The notes: a model not told the origin generated them from the letters alone. A stretch of 5,753 nt of DNA from Reyranella sp. (GCA_030681635.1 JAUXRT010000618.1:1-5753), one strand, 5' to 3'. Positions 1-5,446 are shown, numbered from the stretch's first letter. A program made the numbers and translations.

Positions 1-500
1 ACCGCGAGGACATCCCCTCCCTGCCCCGACTGCTCGCGCATGTGCGCGGCAATGAGCGGCGCATCGTCGTGTTCTGCGACGACCTTTCCTTCGACGGGCA
101 GGACGCGGCGTACAAGTCGCTGAAGGCCGTGCTCGATGGCGGCATCGAAGGGCGGCCCGACAACGTCGTTTTCTACGCGACCTCGAACCGGCGCCACCTG
201 ATGGCCCGCGACATGATCGAGAACGAGCGCTCGACGGCGATCAATCCGTCGGAAGCGGTCGAGGAGAAAGTCTCGCTGTCGGATCGCTTCGGGCTCTGGC
301 TGGGCTTCCACAACGCCGACCAGGACACGTTCTTCGCGATGATCGAAGGCTACGCCGCCTACTATAAGCTCGGCGTGCCGGCGGAGACGCTGCACAAGCG
401 CGCGGTCGAATGGTCGGTCACGCGCGGCTCGCGCTCGGGCCGCGTCGCCTGGCAGTTCATTCAGGAAGTGGCGGGCGAGCTCGGCAAGAAACTGGAGTAG
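1..500 (+). CDS. DUF815-type AAA+ ATP-binding protein (3' part only)
   Basis: The reading frame is open from base 3 to the TAG at 498-500 (165 visible residues). The gene begins before the window, so its start and Walker A (P-loop) region are not visible. A GTG at 42 is in frame but lies inside the conserved domain and is not a likely start. The visible part has a Walker B-like strand (IVVFCDDLSF), then a sensor-like segment with VVFYATSNRRHL, then a SDRFGLWLGF segment. It ends with SRSGRVAWQFIQ, the typical close of the DUF815 family of AAA+ ATPases. These are conserved in proteobacteria and have no well-established function. The next gene starts 2 bp after the stop and uses GGAG inside this gene's last codons as its ribosome binding site, so the two are probably cotranscribed. 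Confidence 0.85.
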   Translation, partial: REDIPSLPRLLAHVRGNERRIVVFCDDLSFDGQDAAYKSLKAVLDGGIEGRPDNVVFYATSNRRHLMARDMIENERSTAINPSEAVEEKVSLSDRFGLWLGFHNADQDTFFAMIEGYAAYYKLGVPAETLHKRAVEWSVTRGSRSGRVAWQFIQEVAGELGKKLE

Positions 501-502
501 CC

Positions 503-1096
503 ATGGAGAAGCCCGAAGATGTGATGTTCTCGCCGGCGGTCAAGGCGGAGCAGGCACGTCTCGGCTCGCGCGCCTCCTTTGAGGACCGCGACTGGCAGTC
601 GGAGATCACCGACGACCTCCGGCAGTTCCTGGCCGCCATCGACACCTTCTTCTTTGCGACGGCCAGTGCCGATGGGCGACCTTATATCCAGCATCGCGGC
701 GGGCCGGCGGGCTTCCTGAAGCCGATCGGCAGCCACACGCTCGCCTTCGCCGATTTTGCCGGCAACCGGCAGTACATCACCCTGGGTCATCTCGGGGAAA
801 ACGACCGGGCCCACATCTTCATCCCGCATTTCGCCACCCAGCAGCGGCTGAAACTCTGGGGCCGCGCCCGCGTCGTCGAGGACGATCTCGCGCTGATGGA
901 GCGCCTGGTCGACCCTGAATATAAAGCGAAGCCGCAACGGGCGATCGTCTTCCGGATAGAAGCCTGGGACATCAATTGCCGCCAGCATATCGTGGCGCGC
1001 TACAGCGAGGCCGAGATCGCCCCGGCCGTGAACCAGCTCACGCAGCGGATCAAGGAACTGGAAGAAGAAGTGGCGCGCCTGAAAGGCGTGCCTTAA
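503..1096 (+). CDS. Pyridoxamine 5'-phosphate oxidase-like FMN-binding split-barrel protein
   Basis: This 197-aa cytoplasmic protein is probably flavin-binding. The chosen start is the ATG at 503, 5 nt after GGAG (494-497). The frame is open further upstream to 410, but that stretch overlaps the preceding gene. Residues ~39-110 look like the PNPOx-like split barrel: a first strand with FFFATASADGRPYIQHRGG (49-67), a GFLKPIG turn, then FADFAGNRQYITLGHL (82-97), the region that contacts FMN phosphate in this fold. A strand with KLWGRARVV follows. The last ~20 residues (NQLTQRIKELEEEVARLKG) form a short charged coiled-coil, which may help dimerise the protein. Relatives are annotated as predicted flavin-nucleotide-binding proteins (COG3576 type); the substrate is unknown. 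True PdxH activity is unlikely. The stop codon overlaps that of the convergent thioesterase gene. Confidence 0.85.
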   Translation: MEKPEDVMFSPAVKAEQARLGSRASFEDRDWQSEITDDLRQFLAAIDTFFFATASADGRPYIQHRGGPAGFLKPIGSHTLAFADFAGNRQYITLGHLGENDRAHIFIPHFATQQRLKLWGRARVVEDDLALMERLVDPEYKAKPQRAIVFRIEAWDINCRQHIVARYSEAEIAPAVNQLTQRIKELEEEVARLKGVP

Positions 1097-1563
1097 CTCT
1101 TCTTCGGCCGCACGATCTTGATGGTCGAGGTGGCGTGCACGATCAGGCGGCCCTTCTCGTCCCTGAGATCGCCGTCGAGGAAGCCGACCGAGCCGCCCCA
1201 GCGCATCACCCGGCCCTCGGCGAACACGATCCCCGGCCCCATCGCCTCGAAGAAGCTGATTTTTAGCTCGAGCGTCGGCACCGCGACGGCAAGGTTGCCT
1301 TTGACGATGGCGGCGTTGGCCATCGCGGTGTCGACCATGCCGGTGAGAAAGCCGCCCTGGCAGACGCGGCCGTCCGAGTGGCAGAAGGCCGGCACGACCT
1401 CGAACCGGAAGCGGCAGGCGCCGCGCGCGGAATCGATCTCGATCAACTCGCCGTTGAGCGTCTTCACCGGCTCCGGCGGATTGGCCCGCATCAAGGCGAG
1501 CAGATCGATGTCGTTCATCGACTGGCCGTCGATATGGCTGAAATCGGGATGGGCTGAGGTCAT
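1093..1563 (-). CDS. PaaI-family hotdog-fold acyl-CoA thioesterase
   Basis: The protein has 156 residues, a normal length for a single-hotdog PaaI/4HBT thioesterase, which hydrolyses acyl- or aryl-CoA esters in the cytoplasm, usually as a tetramer. The central motif is VCQGGFLTGMVDTAMANAA (67-85). D78 sits where PaaI-type enzymes have the catalytic aspartate (compare ADTAF in PaaI). The usual HGG histidine is Q69 here. Downstream strands (LELKISFFEA, FAEGRVMRWGGSVGFLDGDL, HATSTIKIV) follow the family pattern. ATG at 1563 is chosen, although no good ribosome binding site precedes it; the in-frame ATG at 1518 (M16) is an alternative. It lies 40 bp downstream of the MarR gene on the same strand and is probably cotranscribed with it. 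The divergent oxygenase operon suggests it clears CoA esters from that pathway; this is inference. Confidence 0.85.
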   Translation of the reverse strand: MTSAHPDFSHIDGQSMNDIDLLALMRANPPEPVKTLNGELIEIDSARGACRFRFEVVPAFCHSDGRVCQGGFLTGMVDTAMANAAIVKGNLAVAVPTLELKISFFEAMGPGIVFAEGRVMRWGGSVGFLDGDLRDEKGRLIVHATSTIKIVRPKKS

Positions 1564-1603
1564 GGGATGTCGATCATGGAGGTATTGCTCACAAGGGGGC
1601 GGA

Positions 1604-2068
1604 CTATAACGACCGCGCGCCGGCCCGTACCTTCTCCAGCAGTCCGATAAGCGTGCGCGTTTCGGCGGTCGAAAGGCCCGATGCGATGCGCTTCTCGTGC
1701 CTCCGCACCAGAGTGGTGAAGCGCCCGAGCGTCTTGTTGCCGGACGGCGTCAGCACCAGCGCATGTGTGCGCCCGTCGGTGGGCGAGGGCCGCCGGACCA
1801 GCAGGCCGCGTGCCTGCAGCCGGTCCAGGATCGGCACCAGGGTCGAGCGGTCGATGCCCAGCGCCCGCGCCAGCGCCATCTGGCTGAGGCCGGTATTGCG
1901 GGCGACGAGGACGAGCAGGCCGAACTCCCCGGGGGTCAGCGCCGCGCCGGCGGCCTGGAAGGTCGCGGCGAAGTCGGCGAACACCGCCGACTGCGTGCGG
2001 CGCAGCACGTAGCCCAGCAGTGTCGGCAGCACGCCGCGGTCGAGGTTTTTCGCTGGTGGACGGCCCAT
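1604..2068 (-). CDS. MarR-family winged helix-turn-helix transcriptional regulator
   Basis: This 154-aa protein has typical MarR size and layout: an N-terminal helix that usually dimerises (10-40), then the winged HTH. LSQMALARALGIDRSTLVPILDRLQARGLL (61-90) gives the helix-turn-helix with the recognition helix at about 74-84. RRPSPTDGRTHALVLTPSG (92-110) is the beta wing, with the conserved D98-x-R100. A C-terminal dimerisation helix pair follows. The frame stays open far upstream, but that part is antisense to the reductase gene; MGRPPAKN at 2068 is the only sensible ATG. No Shine-Dalgarno sequence precedes it. The gene is divergent from the reductase/SDR/oxygenase operon, with 60 bp between starts and an inverted repeat in the gap. 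It is therefore likely to control both directions and itself, probably as a ligand-released repressor (inference). The ligand is unknown. Confidence 0.9.
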   Translation of the reverse strand: MGRPPAKNLDRGVLPTLLGYVLRRTQSAVFADFAATFQAAGAALTPGEFGLLVLVARNTGLSQMALARALGIDRSTLVPILDRLQARGLLVRRPSPTDGRTHALVLTPSGNKTLGRFTTLVRRHEKRIASGLSTAETRTLIGLLEKVRAGARSL

Positions 2069-2075
2069 GGGACGA

Positions 2076-2104
2076 GTGGTAAACGGCGATTGTTTGGGGA
2101 TCAA
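2076..2104 (-). promoter_or_regulatory. Possible minus-strand promoter for the MarR gene
   Basis: Read on the minus strand, TTGATC (2104-2099) and TACCAC (2081-2076) are 17 bp apart, the ideal -35/-10 spacing. They match the sigma-70 consensus only 4/6 and 3/6. If real, transcription would begin close to the ATG at 2068, giving a leaderless message, which fits the absence of a Shine-Dalgarno sequence. The -35 box overlaps the inverted repeat, so a bound MarR dimer would block it. This call is weak. Confidence 0.2.
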
Positions 2105-2108
2105 ACAA
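2090..2108. promoter_or_regulatory. Inverted repeat, candidate MarR operator
   Basis: TTGTTTG (2090-2096) and CAAACAA (2102-2108) are perfect 7-bp inverted arms separated by GGGAT (2097-2101). The whole element is 19 bp. MarR dimers commonly bind AT-rich near-palindromes of this size placed between their own gene and the divergent target operon, which is the situation here. Binding by this particular protein is inferred from position and shape. Confidence 0.65.
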
Positions 2109-2128
2109 ATTCTCGCGCGCAGTTTCCG

Positions 2129-3166
2129 ATGAGCTTCAAAGTCCGCATCGCCCAAGCCGACCGCACCATCGACGTGCCGACCGGCGCCACCATTCTGGAG
2201 GCGGCACTGGATGCCGGCATCTCCTACCCGTTCGGCTGCCAGTCCGGCAATTGCGGCGCCTGCAAGTCGCATCTCGTCAAAGGCGAGGTGACGATGGAGG
2301 GCTATTCCGAGTTCGCACTCTCCGACGAGGAGAAGGACCGCGGCCTGATCCTGGCGTGCCGCGCCGTGCCCTGGGAGGAATGCGAGATCGCCTGGCTCGA
2401 GGAGGACGACCTGATCGTCCATCCCCGCCGCGTGCTGGCCTGCAAGGTGATCGGGCTCGACGACGCCACGCACGACATCAAGCGTGTGCGCCTGGAGATC
2501 GCCTCGGGTGGTCCGTTCGACTTCGCCGCCGGCCAATTCGCCTCCGTCACCTTCGATGGCTGCCCGCCGCGCGACTATTCGATGGCCAACGTACCGGGCG
2601 ACCCGGTCCTGGAATTCCACGTCCGCCGCACCGCGGGCGGCGCCACCAGCCAGCATGTCTCGGAGCGCCTCAAGATCGGCGACAGCGTGCGCGTCGAAGG
2701 CCCGTTCGGCGCCTCCTACCTGCGCGAGGCCCATCGTGGACCGATCATCGCCGTCGCCGGCGGCTCGGGCATGGCGCCGATCAAGGCGATCATCGAGCGC
2801 GCCCTGCAAAAGAACCTGCCGCAGCACATCTACTGCTACTTCGGCGTCCGCACCGAGCGCGATCTCTACCTGCACGACCATTTCGCCGCGCTGGCCGATC
2901 GTCACAAGAACCTGCATTTCATTCCGGTGCTGAGCGAAGGCGACGGCATGACCCGGCGCTGCGGCCTGGTCCACGACGCCGTCGCCGCCGACTTCGACGA
3001 GGTCGACGGCTGCAAGGCCTATCTCGCCGGGCCGCCGGTCATGGTCGAGGCGGCCACGAAGCTGCTCGAGCGGCGCGGCATGCGGCGCATCGACGTCCAC
3101 GCCGACGCCTTCTACACCGCGGCCGAGATGGCCAGCGCCAACAAGAAAACGGGAGCGGAACGATGA
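2129..3166 (+). CDS. 2Fe-2S ferredoxin/FAD/NAD(P)H oxidoreductase, oxygenase electron-transfer component
   Basis: This 345-aa protein has three domains. Residues 1-~92 form a plant-type 2Fe-2S ferredoxin with cysteines C37, C42, C45 and C77 (C-x4-C-x2-C-x31-C; motif FGCQSGNCGACKS). Residues ~100-200 form a ferredoxin-reductase FAD domain with R148-DYSMAN-154, the RxYS flavin motif, and GGATS at 170-174. Residues ~205-335 form the NAD(P) domain, with AGGSGMAP (210-217) and a late YLAGPP motif. This is the domain order of BenC/XylZ, phenol hydroxylase P5 and AscD-like reductases; PaaE has its 2Fe-2S domain at the C-terminus. It should pass electrons from NAD(P)H to an oxygenase, and the diiron protein two genes downstream is the obvious partner (inference). 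The start is ATG 2129, with no clear Shine-Dalgarno sequence. Its TGA overlaps the SDR start (ATGA). Confidence 0.93.
   Translation: MSFKVRIAQADRTIDVPTGATILEAALDAGISYPFGCQSGNCGACKSHLVKGEVTMEGYSEFALSDEEKDRGLILACRAVPWEECEIAWLEEDDLIVHPRRVLACKVIGLDDATHDIKRVRLEIASGGPFDFAAGQFASVTFDGCPPRDYSMANVPGDPVLEFHVRRTAGGATSQHVSERLKIGDSVRVEGPFGASYLREAHRGPIIAVAGGSGMAPIKAIIERALQKNLPQHIYCYFGVRTERDLYLHDHFAALADRHKNLHFIPVLSEGDGMTRRCGLVHDAVAADFDEVDGCKAYLAGPPVMVEAATKLLERRGMRRIDVHADAFYTAAEMASANKKTGAER
3151..3155 (+). promoter_or_regulatory. Ribosome binding site for the SDR gene
   Basis: GGGAG lies 7 nt before the ATG at 3163, inside the end of the reductase gene. It supports that start and coupled translation through the ATGA overlap (3163-3166). 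Confidence 0.6.
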
Positions 3167-4095
3167 CTGCATTGCTGGAAGGACGCTCAGCGATCGTCAC
3201 CGGCGCGGGCCGCGGCATCGGCCGCGCCATCGCCGAAGCGCTGGTAGCCCAGGGCGCGAAAGTGATTGTCGCCGACAACGGCGCCTCGATCTCGGGCGAC
3301 GAGGGCGATCCCGCCGTCGCGCGCGAGGCGGCGAAAACGCTGGGCAAGAATGCCCTCGCCTTTTCCGAGAGCGTCGCTTCGCCGGGCGTGGCCAGGCAAC
3401 TCGTCGACCTGGCTGTAAAAAATTTCGGCGGCATCGACATCGTCGTGAACAATGCCGCGATCCTGCGCGACGCTTTCGTCTTCCGCGCCGATCCGCGCGA
3501 CTGGGATGCGGTGATCCGCACCAACCTGTCATCCGCCTTCTACCTGATCAACGCCGCGTCGGCTGTCATGCGCGAGCAGGGCAAATCCGGACGCGGCGGC
3601 AAAGAAGGTTATGATTGGGGCCGCATCGTCAACATCGTCTCGTCGGCCGGGCTCTACGGCAATCTCGGTCAGGCCGCCTACGCCAGCGCCAAGGCCGGAT
3701 TGTTCGGCCTCACGCGGGTCACCGCCATGGACCTGCAGCGGGCCAACATCACGGTGAATGCCGTGGCACCGTTTGCCAAGACGCGCGTCACCGACATCAT
3801 CCAGCCCGCCAACGACGCGCAGAAGACCTACAAGGAGCGCGCGCTCAAGATTGGCGCGCACCATGTCGCGGCGCTCGTGACCTCCCTCGCCTCGCCGGCC
3901 GCGAAGGCGATCACCGGCCAGCTGTTCGGCGTGCGCGGCCGCGAGGTGTTCCTGTTCAGCCAGCCGCGCCCGGTGGCGACGCTTGTCGTCGACCAGCCGG
4001 CGACTCTGGCGCAGGACCTCACCGCCAGGTTCGCCGGCCAGTTCACCGACATGACGACCGACCTCGAAGCCTTCAACACAGAACCCCTCGTCTGA
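3163..4095 (+). CDS. Short-chain dehydrogenase/reductase (SDR), HSD17B4-like
   Basis: This 310-aa protein is a classical SDR with a complete active site. It has the Rossmann motif TGAGRGIG (13-20), an acidic D38 after strand 2 that favours NAD(H) over NADP(H), NNAA (96-99), N121 in TNLSS, S160 in NIVSSAG, and Y173-ASA-K177. It is longer than the usual ~250 aa. There is a glycine- and lysine-rich insertion before the serine strand (about 138-152). An extended C-terminus after the fold contains GREVFLFSQPRPVATL, as in the SDR part of peroxisomal multifunctional enzyme type 2 (HSD17B4-like), which oxidises 3-hydroxyacyl-CoAs. The likely role is oxidation of a hydroxylated, perhaps CoA-bound, intermediate made by the neighbouring oxygenase; the substrate is inferred. 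It overlaps the reductase gene by 4 bp and is followed 11 bp later by the diiron gene. Confidence 0.9.
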   Translation: MTALLEGRSAIVTGAGRGIGRAIAEALVAQGAKVIVADNGASISGDEGDPAVAREAAKTLGKNALAFSESVASPGVARQLVDLAVKNFGGIDIVVNNAAILRDAFVFRADPRDWDAVIRTNLSSAFYLINAASAVMREQGKSGRGGKEGYDWGRIVNIVSSAGLYGNLGQAAYASAKAGLFGLTRVTAMDLQRANITVNAVAPFAKTRVTDIIQPANDAQKTYKERALKIGAHHVAALVTSLASPAAKAITGQLFGVRGREVFLFSQPRPVATLVVDQPATLAQDLTARFAGQFTDMTTDLEAFNTEPLV

Positions 4096-4099
4096 GGAG
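4095..4099 (+). promoter_or_regulatory. Ribosome binding site for the diiron oxygenase gene
   Basis: AGGAG overlaps the last base of the SDR stop codon and lies 7 nt before the ATG at 4107. It is one of the two strongest Shine-Dalgarno sequences in the window and fixes this start. Confidence 0.7.
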
Positions 4100-4106
4100 A
4101 TCCGCC

Positions 4107-4811
4107 ATGACCGACATCGTCGTGAAGACCGTCGAAGAGCTGAAGGACGCGCCCGAGGAATATCGCGAGGCCATCGCGAAGCTCGTCATCAGCCATGCCG
4201 TCAACGAACTCTACGGCGCGCAGGTGTTCGACGAGCCGGCCATCGCCTATGCGCCGACACCCTACGCCAAGTGGCTGACCTGCCGCGTGGCGATGGAGGA
4301 ATACGGTCACCACGTGCGTTTCAAGCAGCTCGGCGTGCAGATGGGAATCCCTGAGGAGCGCATGGTGCCCGGCACCGGCAAGAAGCCGCTGTCGATCTTC
4401 GAGTTCCCGTTGAAAACCTGGGAAGAGTTCGTCGCCATCAAGCTGCTGGCCGACCTCGCCGAGATCCTGCAGGTCGAGGACCTGCTCCACTGCACCTTCC
4501 ACCCGCTGCGCAATCTCGCGCGCGCGACCATGCCGGAAGAGCGTTTCCACGCCCAGTTCGGCGAGGATTTCTCCGCCGAGCTGGTGAAGACGGCCGACGG
4601 CAAGGCGCGCCTGCAGGCGGCCGTCGACGAATATTATCCCTACCTGCCGTCGTTCTTCGGCGGCTCGAAGTCGCGCAACAACGAGATCTTCCGCAAGTGG
4701 AAGATCAAGCAGCGCACCAATGACGAAATGCGCCAGGATTTCGTGACGCGCGCCACCGAGGTGGCCAGCAAGTATGGCATCACCTTGCCGGAGATCCGGC
4801 AGGCGGCGTGA
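4107..4811 (+). CDS. Short PaaA-like diiron oxygenase (phenylacetic acid catabolic protein family)
   Basis: This 234-aa ferritin-like helical protein belongs to the PaaA/PaaC family (PF05138 type). Candidate diiron ligands are all present: E34 (NELYG), E65-x-x-H68 (EEYGHH), an acidic residue in the third helix (D116 or E119, LADLAE), and E145-x-x-H148 (EERFH). From TWEEF (104) to EERFH (148) it lines up without gaps with E. coli PaaA as I remember it. The C-terminal WKIKQRTNDEMRQDFV...GITLP (198-228) also matches PaaA. It is therefore PaaA-type and catalytic, unlike PaaC, which lacks the metal site. It is much shorter than PaaA (about 310 aa): it has a short N-terminus and stops soon after ITLP, where PaaA carries a further tail. 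PaaA forms the ring-1,2-epoxide of phenylacetyl-CoA; the substrate here is unknown. Its TGA overlaps the next gene's GTG (GTGA). Confidence 0.85.
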   Translation: MTDIVVKTVEELKDAPEEYREAIAKLVISHAVNELYGAQVFDEPAIAYAPTPYAKWLTCRVAMEEYGHHVRFKQLGVQMGIPEERMVPGTGKKPLSIFEFPLKTWEEFVAIKLLADLAEILQVEDLLHCTFHPLRNLARATMPEERFHAQFGEDFSAELVKTADGKARLQAAVDEYYPYLPSFFGGSKSRNNEIFRKWKIKQRTNDEMRQDFVTRATEVASKYGITLPEIRQAA

Positions 4812-5377
4812 GTTCCGTCGCCGCCCTGCCGCGCGTACTACTCGATACGCTTCGCGCGGAGGTGCGGACAGCATCGTGGTTCGCCGCCCTGGGAGAGCCC
4901 CTCACCGACGGCGACCGCAGCGATGCCACTGCGTATGCCCAAGCGTTGGGTTTCGCCTCGGTGGAGATCGGTCAGGCACGCGACTGGCCCGACGCCGAGC
5001 GGCTTCTGAAAGCACCCGACTGGACGCCGGCCTGGTGGGATCGCGAGGAAGCCTTGCGCCGGAGCCTGCTCGCCGACGCCGAGGCGCGTTATCCGGAGGC
5101 CGCCCTCTGGTCGGCGCTCACCGACCTCACGACGGACGCCGGCGACCTCGTCCATGGCAAAGCCGCGACCGCCGCGGCCCGCCTGGGCAACGCCGCCCCG
5201 GCCTCGATCCACGTCGCCGCGGGCGCTGCGTCGCAGGCGATCTATCAGCTGGCACTGGCCCGGCTCGCCGGACAGCCCGCTTCGCCCCCCGCTTCGCCCT
5301 TCGAAAGCAAGTTCCGACTCTATGCTGCGGGCCACTGGCCGCTCGGCATCCTGGGCTCTAGGCTGGTGCTGTTCTAG
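4808..5377 (+). CDS. Unrecognised 189-aa alpha-helical protein coupled to the diiron oxygenase
   Basis: I do not recognise this family. The GTG start at 4808 overlaps the oxygenase stop by 4 bp (GTGA), and AGGCGG lies just before it, so the two are probably translated together. The protein is rich in Ala, Leu and Arg and mostly helical, with no signal peptide or membrane segment. Tryptophans cluster at W60, W72, W76 and W77. A helix runs from about 101 to 128 (DAGDLVHGKAATAAARLGN). A Pro/Ala/Ser-rich linker follows (157-164), and the protein closes with FRLYAAGHWPLGILGSRLVLF (169-189), which looks like a conserved end. No cofactor motif is evident. Its position suggests an accessory, assembly or structural subunit of the oxygenase, perhaps filling the place of PaaC or PaaB (inference). 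A minus-strand frame across it is open but lacks any recognisable motif. Confidence 0.7.
   Translation: MSSVAALPRVLLDTLRAEVRTASWFAALGEPLTDGDRSDATAYAQALGFASVEIGQARDWPDAERLLKAPDWTPAWWDREEALRRSLLADAEARYPEAALWSALTDLTTDAGDLVHGKAATAAARLGNAAPASIHVAAGAASQAIYQLALARLAGQPASPPASPFESKFRLYAAGHWPLGILGSRLVLF
5276..5299 (+). repeat. Perfect 12-bp tandem duplication inside the coding sequence
   Basis: CCCGCTTCGCCC occurs twice back to back (5276-5287 and 5288-5299). It is in frame and encodes Pro-Ala-Ser-Pro twice (residues 157-164 of the 189-aa protein), forming a flexible linker before the C-terminal segment. Confidence 0.85.
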
Positions 5378-5404
5378 AAAGACCATCAGGTTGAGTTCGC
5401 TGGT

Positions 5405-5420
5405 CGGGGGACTGCCCCCG
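5405..5420. other. GC-rich stem-loop between the oxygenase operon and the PLP lyase gene
   Basis: CGGGGG (5405-5410) pairs perfectly with CCCCCG (5415-5420) around the loop ACTG. No T-tract follows on either strand, so it is not a standard intrinsic terminator. It lies 28 bp after the stop of the 189-aa protein and 26 bp before the next start, and it could affect mRNA stability or readthrough. Confidence 0.4.
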
Positions 5421-5431
5421 CATCGGCGCCG

Positions 5432-5438
5432 AAGGGAG
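5432..5438 (+). promoter_or_regulatory. Ribosome binding site deciding the GTG start at 5447
   Basis: AAGGGAG lies 8 nt before the GTG at 5447 and is a strong Shine-Dalgarno match. It selects this non-ATG start, which also gives the normal N-terminus for the family (MFQLGRFPRVRLGHLPTPLE). Confidence 0.7.
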
Positions 5439-5446
5439 TTGCGATC

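Larger units (their letters stand above)
2069..2128. promoter_or_regulatory. Divergent promoter region between the MarR gene and the oxygenase operon
   Basis: This 60-bp gap separates two divergent start codons and is clearly more AT-rich in its middle than the surrounding genes. It must hold at least the start-proximal control signals for both directions. Its one obvious element is the inverted repeat at 2090-2108. Neither flanking gene has a recognisable Shine-Dalgarno sequence, and no strong sigma-70 box is visible on the plus strand. Confidence 0.6.

Noticed and set aside
1560..2108. 182-aa minus-strand frame overlapping the MarR gene
   Set aside because: It is a shifted frame of the MarR gene, rich in Arg/Ala/Pro, a typical product of out-of-frame high-GC sequence.
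2251..3162. Upstream continuation of the SDR reading frame, which would make a 614-aa protein
   Set aside because: The extra part is an Arg-rich shifted frame of the reductase gene. The SDR starts naturally at the ATG at 3163 with a ribosome binding site.
2069..3172. Upstream continuation of the MarR reading frame on the minus strand, giving a 522-aa frame in total
   Set aside because: It is antisense to the well-supported reductase gene and has no domain motif. The MarR fold is complete from the ATG at 2068.
3828..4874. 348-aa minus-strand frame opposite the diiron oxygenase
   Set aside because: It is a long open frame caused by high GC; the opposite strand holds a clear conserved protein with metal ligands and a good ribosome binding site.
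5405..5420. Intrinsic terminator for the oxygenase operon
   Set aside because: The stem is present, but no run of T follows it on either strand.
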